Shown here: piece after piece, positions 15,936-25,051 of the stretch
Layout: every line of letters starts with the position of its first letter
How positions within the stretch are numbered: the stretch's first letter is position 1
Assembly (NCBI RefSeq): GCF_003194625.1
Contig: NZ_QHKX01000001.1
Coordinates: 1,178,001-1,242,000, forward strand
DNA length: 64,000 nt
Direction of reading: 5' to 3'
Source: Nocardioides solisilvae
GTDB lineage: Bacteria; Actinomycetota; Actinomycetes; Propionibacteriales; Nocardioidaceae
Made by a program: the position numbers and the translations under genes
The notes under the pieces: generated by a model
Database searches by the model: none
Told to the model about the DNA's origin: nothing
Seen by the model: the letters and a program-made list of their open reading frames with translations, nothing else

Positions 15936-17438
15936 GTGAGCACCACCTCCCCGCCGGTCCCGCACGAGCCGGCGACCGTCCGCGGCGCCCTGCGCTCCCC
16001 GCGCCTTCTGCGCACCGAGGTGCTCGCCGGCCTGGTCGTGGCGCTGGCGCTGATCCCCGAGGCGATCTCCTTCTCGGTGATCGCCGGCGTCGACCCGCGG
16101 ATGGGTCTCTACGCCTCCTTCACCATGGCGGTCACCATCTCCGTCCTGGGCGGCCGGCCGGCGATGGTCTCGGCGGCGACCGGAGCGGTCGCCCTCGTGG
16201 TCGCCCCCGTGGTGGCGCGGCACGGGGTCGACCACCTCGTGGCGACCGTCCTGCTCGGCGGGTTGATCCAGGTGGCGCTGGCGCTGCTCGGGGTCGCCCG
16301 GCTGATGCGCTTCGTGCCGCGCCAGGTGATGGTCGGCTTCGTCAACTCCCTGGCCCTCCTGGTGCTGCTGGCCCAGGTGCCCCACCTGGTCGGCGTCCCC
16401 GGCCTCGTCTACCCGCTGGTCGCGGCGGGCGTGCTGGTGATCGTCGTCCTGCCGCGGCTGACCACGGTCGTCCCGGCGCCCCTGGTCGCGGTGGTCGCGG
16501 TCACGGCGGTCGCCCTGGTGGCCGGCCTCGACGTGCCCGACGTGGGCGACGAGGGTGCGCTGCCCGACAGCCTGCCCTCCCTGCTGCTGCCCGACGTGCC
16601 CTGGACGTGGGAGACCCTGCGCGCGATCGCGCCGTACTCGCTGGCGATGGCGGTCGTAGGCCTGCTGGAGTCGCTGCTCACCGCCAAGCTCGTCGACGAC
16701 ATCACCGACACCCGCTCCGACAAGACGCGCGAGGCGTGGGGTCAGGGCGGCGCCAACCTCGTCACCGGCCTCTTCGGGGGGATGGGCGGCTGCGCGGTGA
16801 TCGGGCAGACCATGGTCAACGTCAAGGAGTCCGGTGCCCGCACCCGGCTCTCCACCTTCCTCGCCGGCGTCTTCCTGCTGGTCCTGGTGGTCGGCTTCGG
16901 CGACGCGGTGGCGCGGATCCCCATGGCCGCCCTGGTCGCGGTGATGATCATGGTCTCCGTCGGCGCCTTCGACTGGCACAGCGTCCGGCCGGCGACCCTG
17001 CGCCGGATGCCGCTCTCGGAGACCGCCGTGATGGTGAGCACCGTGGTGGTGGTGGTCGCCACCGAGAACCTCGCCATCGGCGTCGGCGTGGGGGTCCTGG
17101 TCGCGATGACGCTCTTCGCGCGCCGGGTGGCCCACCTGACCGCGGTGACCCGGCAGGTGGTCGTCGACGAGGACGGCGTCGAGGTGGCGCGGTACGCCGT
17201 CACCGGCGAGCTCTTCTTCGCCTCCAGCAACGACCTCTACACGCAGTTCGACTACGTCGACGACCCCGACCGGGTGGTCGTGGACCTCTCGGGGGCCCAC
17301 GTCTGGGACGCCTCCTCGGTGGCCGCGCTCGACGCGATCACCGCCAAGTACGGCCGCAAGGGCAAGGTCGTCGAGCTCGTCGGGCTGGACCCCGACAGCG
17401 CCGCCCGGCACGGTCGGCTGACCGGCGAGCTGCCCTGA
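15936..17438 (+). CDS. SulP-family anion transporter with STAS domain
   Basis: A 500-residue membrane carrier for sulfate, bicarbonate or another anion. GLVVALALIPEAISFSVIAG and GLYASFTMAVTISVLGGRP are the SulP signature region; about ten to twelve hydrophobic segments follow, and a STAS domain occupies roughly residues 405-500 (VVVDLSGAHVWDASSVAALD). Sequence does not settle the substrate; the BicA-type bicarbonate carriers have the same layout. GTG start, 34 nt after the MarR gene and in the same direction, so possibly co-transcribed with it. Confidence 0.85.
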   Translation: MSTTSPPVPHEPATVRGALRSPRLLRTEVLAGLVVALALIPEAISFSVIAGVDPRMGLYASFTMAVTISVLGGRPAMVSAATGAVALVVAPVVARHGVDHLVATVLLGGLIQVALALLGVARLMRFVPRQVMVGFVNSLALLVLLAQVPHLVGVPGLVYPLVAAGVLVIVVLPRLTTVVPAPLVAVVAVTAVALVAGLDVPDVGDEGALPDSLPSLLLPDVPWTWETLRAIAPYSLAMAVVGLLESLLTAKLVDDITDTRSDKTREAWGQGGANLVTGLFGGMGGCAVIGQTMVNVKESGARTRLSTFLAGVFLLVLVVGFGDAVARIPMAALVAVMIMVSVGAFDWHSVRPATLRRMPLSETAVMVSTVVVVVATENLAIGVGVGVLVAMTLFARRVAHLTAVTRQVVVDEDGVEVARYAVTGELFFASSNDLYTQFDYVDDPDRVVVDLSGAHVWDASSVAALDAITAKYGRKGKVVELVGLDPDSAARHGRLTGELP

Positions 17439-17519
17439 GGTGCGGCGCTGTCACGAGAAGTTCACCCAGACAATGGGATTTCCCCGGGTCTGGCATCTGG
17501 CCAAGGGGGCCTTTGTTGG

Positions 17520-17693
17520 TAATGTGGTTGGCGCAACAGGTGCAAGTTCCAGCAGGTAGACGCCCGCGGAGTTTGTGATCCAACGGCGTTCTTTCTTTCG
17601 GCAGTGCCCGCAAGTCGGAGCGACGTGTCACCGCATCTGGTGCGGGGTCGTCGAGGTGACGATCTCTCGCCCCGACAAAGGAGTAACAGAGCA
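17520..17693 (+). promoter_or_regulatory. Probable long 5' leader of the cold-shock gene
   Basis: The 17439-17693 gap has no gene. A TAATGT box at 17520-17525 could be a -10, giving a leader of about 160 nt before the csp ATG. Long structured leaders are typical of cold-shock genes. I see several short self-complementary runs near 17630-17665 but no sequence I can name as a cold box; this call is tentative. Confidence 0.3.
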
Positions 17694-17897
17694 ATGGCTC
17701 AGGGCACCGTGAAGTGGTTCAACGCTGAGAAGGGCTTCGGCTTCATCGCGCAGGAGGACGGCGGCGACGACGTCTTCGTGCACTACTCGGCGATCCAGAC
17801 CCAGGGCTACAAGTCCCTGGACGAGAACCAGAAGGTCGAGTTCGACGTCACCCAGGGCCCGAAGGGCCCGCAGGCGGAGAACGTCCGCCCGGTCTGA
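17694..17897 (+). CDS. cspA: Cold-shock protein
   Basis: A 67-residue single-domain nucleic-acid chaperone that melts RNA structure. [15 protein letters not shown] contains RNP1 (KGFGFI) and VFVHYSAI is RNP2; the length is exactly that of CspA proteins. AAGGAG lies 8 nt before the ATG. The codon use is the most biased of the local genes (AAG, GAG, GTC, TTC), as expected for high expression. A strong hairpin terminator follows. Confidence 0.95.
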   Translation: MAQGTVKWFNAEKGFGFIAQEDGGDDVFVHYSAIQTQGYKSLDENQKVEFDVTQGPKGPQAENVRPV

Positions 17898-17935
17898 CGT
17901 GGAACGAGTGGAGCACCTGTTCCACGACTCTCGAG

Positions 17936-17967
17936 CCGAGGCCCCGTCCGTCAGGACGGGGCCTCGG
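17936..17967 (+). terminator. Rho-independent-type hairpin after cspA
   Basis: CCGAGGCCCCGTCC and GGACGGGGCCTCGG form a perfect 14-bp stem with a 4-nt GTCA loop, 38 nt after the cspA stop. It lacks a long T run, as is usual in high-GC actinobacteria. Confidence 0.85.
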
Positions 17968-18203
17968 TCCGTCTGAGCCCGACTTGAATTTCTGGCAGAA
18001 TGTCTCAGGGGCCGGACATGTGACCGGGGATCCTGTCAAGGGTCCAGGTGGGTGGTTCCGAGCCTCCCTCGATTGGGGGATGTTTCCAGAAACGCCTGTT
18101 TAGGTCGGACGAAAGCGGGCACGCTTGTGCCAGTCGTCCGCTCTGGTGGGCGGCGACCGTTCTGCAGGACCACACCAGGAATCTCGGGGAGGAGGCTCAC
18201 CTC

Positions 18204-18365
18204 GTGCACGACCCGTTCGACGTCACCCTCGAGGATGGCGACCTCATCGGTGAGGTGGAGCTCACCACCACGCTGATCATCGCGGCCAGCGAGTCCGACG
18301 GCCGGCTGACCACCGAGGAGATCGACCGCATCCTCGGCGTGGCTCCCGTCCCGCACCAGCGCTGA
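18204..18365 (+). CDS. Small acidic conserved-type hypothetical protein
   Basis: A 53-residue acidic protein (DPFDVTLEDGDLIGEVELTT... then SDGRLTTEEIDRILGV). Short proteins of this pattern are common in actinobacteria; function unknown. GTG 18204 is preferred because GGGGAGGAGG lies 8-10 nt upstream; the frame is open further upstream but has no ribosome site and poor codon use. The preceding stretch 17968-18203 holds no other feature that I can support. Confidence 0.65.
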   Translation: MHDPFDVTLEDGDLIGEVELTTTLIIAASESDGRLTTEEIDRILGVAPVPHQR

Positions 18366-18412
18366 CCCGCGCCGCCGCCCTCCCCGCGCCCTCGTCGCGC
18401 GCCCGCTCCTGT

Positions 18413-18480
18413 CGATAGTCCCCCACGTTCTGACCGCGCCCGCCGGCGTGTCCATGGTCAGGATGTCGGGGACTGTCTCG
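18413..18480 (-). repeat. Palindromic element A2
   Basis: Left arm CGATAGTCCCCCAC is intact; the right arm, GTCGGGGACTGTCTCG, has diverged. The core reads CTGACCATGGACACGCCGG on the minus strand, so the orientation is minus. It lies between the 53-residue gene and the csoR promoter. Confidence 0.8.
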
Positions 18481-18523
18481 CGTTGAAGGCGGGTGAGCGG
18501 AGGACCTCCGGAGTCGAGGGTCC

Positions 18524-18552
18524 TTGAAACACCTACCCCCCAGGGGTATGGT
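18524..18552 (+). promoter_or_regulatory. csoR promoter with embedded CsoR operator
   Basis: TTGAAA (18524-18529) and TATGGT (18547-18552) are 17 nt apart. Between them, and overlapping the -10, lies the palindrome TACCCC-CCA-GGGGTA (18534-18548), the classical copper-responsive CsoR site. Transcription would begin at or within 1-2 nt of the csoR ATG at 18559, so the message is probably leaderless. Apo-CsoR bound here would exclude RNA polymerase. Confidence 0.85.
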
Positions 18553-18558
18553 CGACCC

Positions 18559-18852
18559 ATGAGCGCGCACCACCACGGCTACATCCAGGGCAAGGACGAC
18601 TACCTCGCACGCCTCCGGCGGATCGAGGGCCAGGCCCGCGGCCTGCAGCGGATGGTCGAGGAGGAGAAGTACTGCATCGACATCCTCACCCAGGTGAGCG
18701 CGATGACGAAGGCCCTCCAGGCCGTCTCCCTCGGCCTGCTCCAGGACCACCTGAGCCACTGCGTCGTCGACGCGGCCCGGGCCGGCGACGCCGAGGCCGA
18801 GGCCAAGATCGACGAGGCGATGGCCGCGATCGGCCGTCTCGTGAAGTCCTGA
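18559..18852 (+). CDS. csoR: Copper-sensing repressor CsoR
   Basis: A 97-residue all-helical repressor that releases DNA on binding Cu(I). The Cu ligands of the family are present as Cys39 (EEKYCIDIL), His64 and Cys68 (DHLSHC). RRIEGQARGLQRMVEEEKYC is the usual helix 1-2 region. Several His residues (HHHGY) decorate the N-terminus. First gene of the copper operon, autoregulated through the operator just upstream. Confidence 0.93.
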   Translation: MSAHHHGYIQGKDDYLARLRRIEGQARGLQRMVEEEKYCIDILTQVSAMTKALQAVSLGLLQDHLSHCVVDAARAGDAEAEAKIDEAMAAIGRLVKS

Positions 18853-18919
18853 CCGCACCCACCCTGCCCGGCGCCGTCCCGGCGGCCGGCTCCCATCCGT
18901 CACCACCGAGGAGATCCCG

Positions 18920-19126
18920 ATGTCCCAGACCGCCACCTTCACCGTCACCGGCATGACCTGCCAGCACTGCGTCGCCTCCGTCACCGAGGAGGTGGGCGAG
19001 GTCCCCGGCGTCACCGGCGTCGACGTCGTCCTCGAGACCGGCGCCCTGACCGTCACCAGCGACCAGCCCGTCGACGAGGCCGCCGTGCGCGGCGCCGTCG
19101 AGGAGGCCGGCTACGCGCTGGCCTGA
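18920..19126 (+). CDS. copZ: Copper chaperone, heavy-metal-associated domain
   Basis: A 68-residue HMA protein that ferries Cu(I) to the ATPase. MTCQHCVASV carries the two Cys copper ligands near residues 12-15. GAGGAG is 7 nt before the ATG. Second gene of the copper operon, 67 nt after csoR. Confidence 0.92.
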   Translation: MSQTATFTVTGMTCQHCVASVTEEVGEVPGVTGVDVVLETGALTVTSDQPVDEAAVRGAVEEAGYALA

Positions 19127-19164
19127 CGCCGCCTGTCCCTGACTCGACCCCCGGGAGGACGTCC

Positions 19165-20082
19165 ATGAGCACCCCGCTGCGTGTCGCCGCGTTCGTCGCG
19201 GCCCTCGTCGCCGTCTTCGGGCTGGCGGTCGGGGTCGGGCGTGCGGTCGGCCCGGTCGACACCGAGCCCGCCGCGCACGCGGGGGAGGAGGCACACGCCG
19301 ACGACGAGGCGGCCGGTGCCGACGGGCACGCCGCGGAGGGCTCCCACGACGAGGAGGACGGTCCGTACGCAGTCGGCCTCACCACCCGCGCCGCCGGCCT
19401 CACGCTGGCGCTGGCCGAGCGGACGGTGGCCCCGGGCCGGGACGTCCGGCTGGCGTTCCGGGTCGAGACCTCCGGCGGTCGGCCGCTGCTCGACTACGAC
19501 GTCGACCACGAGAAGGAGCTCCACCTGGTCGTGGTCCGCCGCGACCTCACCGGCTTCCAGCACCTGCACCCGACGCTCGACCGCGCGACCGGCACGTGGA
19601 GCACCCGGGCCGACCTCACCCCCGGCACGTGGCGCGTCGTCGCCGACCTGGTCCCGGCGGGCGAGGAGGGCGTGGTGCTCGCCGACGACCTCAGCGTCCC
19701 GGGCGACTTCCGGCCGGACGCCGAGCGTCGGGAACGCCGTACCGACCGGGTCGGCGACTACGAGCTCACCCTGGCCGGCGACACCGTCCCTGGCGCCGAG
19801 ACCGTGCTGACGGCGCGGGTGAGCCGGGACGGCGCGCCCGTCGACGACCTGCAGCCCCACCTCGGCGCGCACGGCCACCTCGTCGTGCTGCGCGAGGGGG
19901 ACCTGGGCTTCCTGCACGTCCACCCCGAGGGCGGGGGGAGCGGCCCCGGCGGGCCGGAGGTCGCCTTCGCGACGACCTTCCCCACCGCCGGCACCTACCG
20001 GCTCTTCCTCGACTTCCGCCACGACGGCGTGGTCCGGACGGCCGACTTCACCGTCCACGCGGAGGACGACGATGACCACTGA
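19165..20082 (+). CDS. Membrane-anchored His/Asp-rich protein of copper operons
   Basis: A 305-residue protein with an N-terminal hydrophobic segment (residues about 5-28), then a His/Asp/Glu-rich linker (AHADDEAAGADGHAAEGSHD), and two beta-rich halves each containing a HLHP-type element (FQHLHPTL and FLHVHPEG). Proteins with this layout are frequent between copZ and copA in actinobacteria, and the His clusters suggest extracytoplasmic copper binding; the exact role is unknown. GGGAGGAC precedes ATG 19165. It overlaps copA by 11 nt. Confidence 0.7.
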   Translation: MSTPLRVAAFVAALVAVFGLAVGVGRAVGPVDTEPAAHAGEEAHADDEAAGADGHAAEGSHDEEDGPYAVGLTTRAAGLTLALAERTVAPGRDVRLAFRVETSGGRPLLDYDVDHEKELHLVVVRRDLTGFQHLHPTLDRATGTWSTRADLTPGTWRVVADLVPAGEEGVVLADDLSVPGDFRPDAERRERRTDRVGDYELTLAGDTVPGAETVLTARVSRDGAPVDDLQPHLGAHGHLVVLREGDLGFLHVHPEGGGSGPGGPEVAFATTFPTAGTYRLFLDFRHDGVVRTADFTVHAEDDDDH

Positions 20083-22369
20083 CCAGACAGCCGGCCGGAC
20101 CACGGGCCAGACCGCCACCGAGAAGGCGGCGACGACCGACCTCGAGCTCGAGATCTCCGGGATGACCTGTGCGTCGTGCGCCAACCGGATCGAGCGCAAG
20201 CTCAACAAGCTGGACGGCGTCACCGCCTCGGTCAACTACGCCACCGAGAAGGCGAAGGTCACCTTCGGCCCGGCGGTCACCCCCGAGGCCCTGCTGGAGA
20301 CGGTGGCGGCGGCCGGCTACTCCGCCGAGCTGCCCGCGCCCCCGGCGCCGCCCGCCGGCGGCACGGTCGAGGGCGCGGCCGGCCGGGAGGCCGTCGCCGA
20401 CCGGCGCGACCTCGAGGTCGCGGCGCTCCGCACCCGGCTGGTCTGGTCGGCGCTGCTGAGCGTGCCGGTGATCCTGCTGTCGATGGTCCCGGCGTGGCAG
20501 TTCGACCACTGGCAGTGGGCCTCGCTCACGCTCGCCGCGCCCGTCGTGACCTGGGGTGCGTGGCCCTTCCACCGGGCGGCCTGGACCAACCTGCGCCACG
20601 GCGCCACCACGATGGACACGCTCGTCTCGATGGGCGTGCTGGCGGCGACCGGGTGGTCGCTCTACGCGCTCTTCCTCGGCCCGGCCGGCGACCCCGGGAT
20701 GACCCACGCCTTCGAGCTCACCGTCGCCCGGGGCGACGGCACGATGAACGTCTACCTCGAGGTCGCCGCGGGGGTCACCACCTTCCTGCTCGCCGGTCGG
20801 TGGTTCGAGAAGCGGGCGAAGCGCACCAGCGGAGCGGCCCTGCGCGCCCTGCTCGACCTCGGTGCCCGCGACGTCGCCGTGCTGCGCGACGGGTTCGAGG
20901 CCCGGGTGCCGGTGGAGGAGCTGGCGGTCGGCGACGAGTTCGTCGTGCGGCCGGGCGAGAAGATCGCCACCGACGGCGTCGTGGTCAGCGGCACCTCCGC
21001 GGTCGACACCTCGATGGTCACCGGCGAGTCGGTGCCCCTCGAGGTCGGCGCCGGGTCGGAGGTGGTCGGCGGGTGCGTCAACACCGGCGGCCGGCTGCTG
21101 GTCCGGGCGACCCGGGTCGGCGGGGACACCCAGCTGGCCCAGATGGCGCGGCTCGTCGAGGAGGCCCAGTCGGGCAAGGCGGAGGTCCAGCGCCTCGCCG
21201 ACCGGGTCTCGGGCGTCTTCGTCCCGCTCGTGCTGCTGCTCGCCGCCGGCTCGCTCGGCTTCTGGCTCGGCGCGGGCGCGACCGCCACCGCCGCCTTCAC
21301 CGCCGCCGTCTCGGTGCTCATCGTCGCCTGCCCCTGCGCGCTCGGCCTCGCCACCCCCACGGCGCTGCTGGTCGGCACCGGCCGCGGCGCCCAGATGGGC
21401 GTGCTGATCAAGGGCCCCGAGGTGCTGGAGTCGACCCGCCGCGTCGACACCGTGGTGCTCGACAAGACCGGGACGGTGACGACCGGCCGGATGGCGCTGG
21501 TCGAGGTGTTCCCCGCCGACGGCGAGGACGCCGCCGACGTCCAGGCCGTGGCGGCCGCCGTCGAGTCGGGGTCGGAGCACCCGATCGCCCGGGCCGTGGT
21601 CGAGGCGACCCCGGAGCGACCCGCCGCCGACGAGTTCGCCGTCCTCCCCGGTCTGGGCGCCCGGGCCCGCGTCGACGTGCGCGGCGAGCGCCACGAGGTG
21701 ACCGTGGGCCGGGCGTCGGCCGTCGACGTCGACGTACCACCGGCGCTCGCGGCCGCCGTCGAGGCCGCGGAGGCCGAGGGCCGTACGGCGGTCGTCGCCG
21801 CCTGGGGCGGCCGGGTGCGGGGCGTGCTGGTGGTCTCCGACACGGTGAAGGAGGGCTCCGCGGCGGCCGTCGCCGAGCTGCGCCGCCTCGGCCTGCGTCC
21901 CCTGCTCGTGACCGGCGACAACGAGGGCGCGGCCCGCGCCGTCGCCGCCCGGGTCGGGATCGACGAGGTCGTCGCCGGCGTGCTGCCCGCCGGGAAGGTC
22001 GACGTCGTCCGCCGGCTGCAGGAGGAGGGCCGGGTCGTCGCCATGGTCGGCGACGGCGTCAACGACGCCCCCGCCCTGGCCCAGGCCGACCTCGGCCTCG
22101 CGATGGGGGCCGGCACCGACGTCGCGATCGAGGCGAGCGACCTCACCCTGGTCCGCGACGACCTCGGCGCCGCCGCCGACGCCGTCCGCCTCTCCCGCCG
22201 CACGCTCGGCACGATCAAGGGCAACCTCTTCTGGGCGTTCGCCTACAACGTCGCCGCCCTGCCCCTGGCCGCCGCGGGCCTGCTCAACCCCATGCTCGCC
22301 GGCGCGGCCATGGCCTTCTCCTCGGTCTTCGTCGTGACCAACAGCCTGCGGCTGCGCCGCTTCCGCTGA
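20072..22369 (+). CDS. copA: Copper-exporting P1B-type ATPase
   Basis: Pumps Cu(I) out across the membrane using ATP. In 765 residues: one N-terminal HMA domain (GMTCASCANRIERKL), about eight membrane helices, the intramembrane CPC motif (Cys420-Pro-Cys422), phosphorylated Asp464 in DKTGTVTTG, SEHPIARA in the nucleotide domain and GDGVNDAPAL in the hinge. Fully conserved motifs suggest an active pump. The ATG lies inside the end of the preceding gene with GGAGGAC just upstream, so it is translationally coupled. Confidence 0.95.
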   Translation: MTTDQTAGRTTGQTATEKAATTDLELEISGMTCASCANRIERKLNKLDGVTASVNYATEKAKVTFGPAVTPEALLETVAAAGYSAELPAPPAPPAGGTVEGAAGREAVADRRDLEVAALRTRLVWSALLSVPVILLSMVPAWQFDHWQWASLTLAAPVVTWGAWPFHRAAWTNLRHGATTMDTLVSMGVLAATGWSLYALFLGPAGDPGMTHAFELTVARGDGTMNVYLEVAAGVTTFLLAGRWFEKRAKRTSGAALRALLDLGARDVAVLRDGFEARVPVEELAVGDEFVVRPGEKIATDGVVVSGTSAVDTSMVTGESVPLEVGAGSEVVGGCVNTGGRLLVRATRVGGDTQLAQMARLVEEAQSGKAEVQRLADRVSGVFVPLVLLLAAGSLGFWLGAGATATAAFTAAVSVLIVACPCALGLATPTALLVGTGRGAQMGVLIKGPEVLESTRRVDTVVLDKTGTVTTGRMALVEVFPADGEDAADVQAVAAAVESGSEHPIARAVVEATPERPAADEFAVLPGLGARARVDVRGERHEVTVGRASAVDVDVPPALAAAVEAAEAEGRTAVVAAWGGRVRGVLVVSDTVKEGSAAAVAELRRLGLRPLLVTGDNEGAARAVAARVGIDEVVAGVLPAGKVDVVRRLQEEGRVVAMVGDGVNDAPALAQADLGLAMGAGTDVAIEASDLTLVRDDLGAAADAVRLSRRTLGTIKGNLFWAFAYNVAALPLAAAGLLNPMLAGAAMAFSSVFVVTNSLRLRRFR

Positions 22370-22383
22370 GTCCCACGCGCCCC

Positions 22384-22472
22384 AAGGATCCCCGCCTGTG
22401 CGGGGATTCCCGAAGTTGTCGCGGCGTGCACGCCCCGACAACTTCAGTGATCCCCGCTCAGGCGGGGATTCA
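22384..22472. repeat. Three-hairpin composite repeat after copA
   Basis: ATCCCCGC-CTGT-GCGGGGAT (22388-22407), then a near-perfect 34-bp palindrome with arms GAAGTTGTCG (22412-22421) and CGACAACTTC (22436-22445), then ATCCCCGC...GCGGGGAT again (22450-22469). The outer units resemble the ATCCCCGCnnnnGCGGGGAT repeats dispersed in many actinobacterial genomes. Lying 15 nt past the copA stop, it may end transcription; mobility is possible but not shown. Confidence 0.75.
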
Positions 22473-22531
22473 CGACGGCGCCCCCGGAGAAGCGGGGCGA
22501 CGGAGGAGGCCACCCCTGCCAGAGTGGGACC

Positions 22532-23422
22532 GTGAACGCGATCGAGATCGAGCAGGTGGTCAAGACGTTCGGCGCGGTCCGGGCCCTGGACGGGTTCGAC
22601 CTGACCGTCGGGACCGGCGAGGTGCACGGCTTCCTCGGGCCCAACGGGTCGGGCAAGTCGACGACGATGCGGGTGCTGCTGGGGCTGCTGCGGATCGACT
22701 CCGGCCGGGTCCGGATGCTGGGGGGCGACCCCTGGAGCCAGGCGGCCGAGCTGCACCGCCGGCTCGCCTACGTCCCCGGCGACGTCACGCTCTGGCCGTC
22801 GCTGACCGGGGGTGAGGTGATCGACCTGCTCAGCCGCATGCGCGGCGGCCTCGACGAGCGGCGGCGTGCCGAGCTGCTGGAGCGGTTCGAGCTCGACCCG
22901 ACCAAGAAGGCGCGCGCCTACTCCAAGGGCAACCGCCAGAAGGTCGCGCTCGTCGCCGCGCTCGCCTCCCGGGTCGAGCTCTACCTCTTCGACGAGCCCA
23001 CCTCGGGACTCGACCCGCTGATGGAGGCGGAGTTCCAGCGGGCCGTCGGCGACCTGCGCGCCGATGGCGCGACCGTGCTGCTCTCCAGCCACATCCTCGC
23101 GGAGGTCGAGGCGCTCTGCGACCGGGTCAGCATCATCCGGGCCGGCGTCAACGCGCTCAGCGGCACGCTCGCCGACCTGCGCCACCTCACCCGGACGACG
23201 GTGCTCGCCGAGACGGCGCGTCCTGCTGACGGGCTCACGGGCGTGCACGGCGTCCACCACCTGCAGCAGCACGACGGCCGGGTCACCTTCGAGGTCGACT
23301 CCGACCGGATCGGCGACGCCGTCGCGCACCTCGCCGGGCTCGGCCTGACGTCGCTGCAGGCGCACCCCCCCACCCTGGAGGAGCTCTTCCTCCAGCAGTA
23401 CGGCGAGCGGCTCGAACCGTGA
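22532..23422 (+). CDS. ABC exporter, ATP-binding subunit
   Basis: A 296-residue ATPase that powers the permease encoded next. [10 protein letters not shown] is Walker [16 protein letters not shown] the degenerate signature, and [14 protein letters not shown]alker B with D-loop; [11 protein letters not shown] follows. The C-terminal 80 residues are a variable extension typical of drug/antibiotic exporters. GTG start at 22532; no Shine-Dalgarno but an AGAGT box 6-7 nt upstream. The stop overlaps the permease GTG. Confidence 0.88.
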   Translation: MNAIEIEQVVKTFGAVRALDGFDLTVGTGEVHGFLGPNGSGKSTTMRVLLGLLRIDSGRVRMLGGDPWSQAAELHRRLAYVPGDVTLWPSLTGGEVIDLLSRMRGGLDERRRAELLERFELDPTKKARAYSKGNRQKVALVAALASRVELYLFDEPTSGLDPLMEAEFQRAVGDLRADGATVLLSSHILAEVEALCDRVSIIRAGVNALSGTLADLRHLTRTTVLAETARPADGLTGVHGVHHLQQHDGRVTFEVDSDRIGDAVAHLAGLGLTSLQAHPPTLEELFLQQYGERLEP

Positions 23423-25005
23423 ACGCCCTCACCGGCACCGGCCACCTGGTCCGGCTCGTGCTGCGCCGCGACCGCGTCCGGCTGCCGCTGTGGGTCGGCG
23501 GCCTGACCGGGTTGACGGTGGTCTCGGCCGCCGCCGTCCAGGACCTCTACTCCACCCCGGTCGAGATCGCGGCGTACCGCGCGACGGTCCAGGACAGCGC
23601 GTCCGGACGGCTCCTCAACGGCGTGCCGTACGCCGTCGACACCGTCGCCGGGATCACCGCCTACGAGGTCACCTCGATCGCGGGGCTGGTGGTCGCGCTG
23701 ATGGTGACCTTCACCGTCGTCCGGCACACGCGCGGCGAGGAGGAGACCGGCACGGCCGAGCTCCTGCGCAGCACCGTCACCGGCCGGCACGCCGGCACGG
23801 CGGCCGCCCTGCTGGTGGCGATCGGCGCGGCGTTCCTCGCTGGCGCCCTCGACGCCGCGGTCCTGTGGGCCATCGGTCTCCCCGGGGCCGGCTCCCTGCT
23901 GCACGGCGCGGCCCTCGCCGGCGTCGGCCTCGTCTTCACGGCGTCCGCGGCGGCCGCCGCCCAGCTCACCTCCTCGGCCCGCGGCGCGCTCGGTGTCGCC
24001 GGCGCGGTGCTGGCGCTCCTCTTCGTGGTGCGCGGCGTCGGGGCGGTCCGCGACGACTGGCTGGTCTGGCTCTCGCCCTTCGGGTGGCAGGACGCCACCC
24101 GTCCGTACGGCGACCGGCTCTGGTGGCCGCTGCTGCTCGTCGTCGCGCTGACCGCGGTCGTCGCCGGGGGTGCGGCGTGGTTGACCGCGCACCGCGACTT
24201 CGGCTCCGGCCTGGTCCCGCCCCGCGCGGGCCGGGCCCGCGCGACGGCCGCGCTGGGCACCCCCGTCGGGCTGGCCTGGCGGGTGCAACGCGGCCTCTTC
24301 CTGGGCTGGGCCGTGGGGCTGACCCTCTTCGCCGCGCTCTTCGGCTCCCTGGGACGGGAGGTGGTCACCCTGATCGAGAGCAACCCCGAGATGGCCGACG
24401 TGATGGGGCTGTCTCTCGACGACGTGGTGCGGAGCTACTTCGCCTACGTCATCCCCTTCCTGGGCGTGCTGGCCAGCGCGTACGCCGTCGCCTCGGCGCT
24501 GCGGCTGCGCTCCGAGGAGCTGGGGGGTCGCGCCGAGGCGGTGCTGGCCACCGGGACGAGCCGGCTGGCGTGGGCGCTCGGCGGGGTGGCGGTCACGGTG
24601 CTCGGCACGCTCGCCATGGTGGTGCTGATGGGGGTGGCGCTGAGCACCAGCCACCTCCTGCTCTCCGGCGAGGACGCGCTCTTCGGCCGGCTGGTCGGCG
24701 CGACCGTGCAGCAGGCGGCCCCGGTCCTGCTGGTCGCCTCGACGGCGTTCCTGGCGCACGGCTGGTTCCCGCACCGCGCCCTGCTGGCGTGGGCGGTCTT
24801 CGCCTTCGCCCTGCTGGAGGCCTACCTCGGCGAGCTGCTCTCGATGCCGGCCTGGCTGGCCGACCTCTCGCCGTTCCGGCACCCGGCCGGCGTGCCCGTG
24901 GAGCCTTTCACGCCGTGGCCCCTGCTGGTGATCGGGGCGCTGGCGGCCGCGGCGGTGGCGGTCGGGCTCGCCGGGCTGCGGCGTCGCGACCTATCCTCCG
25001 CCTGA
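23419..25005 (+). CDS. ABC exporter, membrane subunit (polyketide/tetronasin-type)
   Basis: A 528-residue permease with about twelve hydrophobic helices in two similar halves, each starting with a cytoplasmic segment before the first helix ([20 protein letters not shown] and [18 protein letters not shown]). This duplicated ABC-2 layout is typical of tetronasin/polyketide antibiotic exporters such as TnrB3-like proteins. The GTG overlaps the ATPase stop in GTGA. The exported compound is unknown. Confidence 0.8.
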   Translation: MNALTGTGHLVRLVLRRDRVRLPLWVGGLTGLTVVSAAAVQDLYSTPVEIAAYRATVQDSASGRLLNGVPYAVDTVAGITAYEVTSIAGLVVALMVTFTVVRHTRGEEETGTAELLRSTVTGRHAGTAAALLVAIGAAFLAGALDAAVLWAIGLPGAGSLLHGAALAGVGLVFTASAAAAAQLTSSARGALGVAGAVLALLFVVRGVGAVRDDWLVWLSPFGWQDATRPYGDRLWWPLLLVVALTAVVAGGAAWLTAHRDFGSGLVPPRAGRARATAALGTPVGLAWRVQRGLFLGWAVGLTLFAALFGSLGREVVTLIESNPEMADVMGLSLDDVVRSYFAYVIPFLGVLASAYAVASALRLRSEELGGRAEAVLATGTSRLAWALGGVAVTVLGTLAMVVLMGVALSTSHLLLSGEDALFGRLVGATVQQAAPVLLVASTAFLAHGWFPHRALLAWAVFAFALLEAYLGELLSMPAWLADLSPFRHPAGVPVEPFTPWPLLVIGALAAAAVAVGLAGLRRRDLSSA

Positions 25006-25051
25006 CGACCGCGCGGCCGGCGCCCGCGGCCCCGGATGTGAGGATGGGGCC

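Noticed and set aside
17898..18203. Extra gene between cspA and the 53-residue gene
   Set aside because: Apart from the terminator the open frames here have poor codon use, no ribosome site and no recognisable motif.
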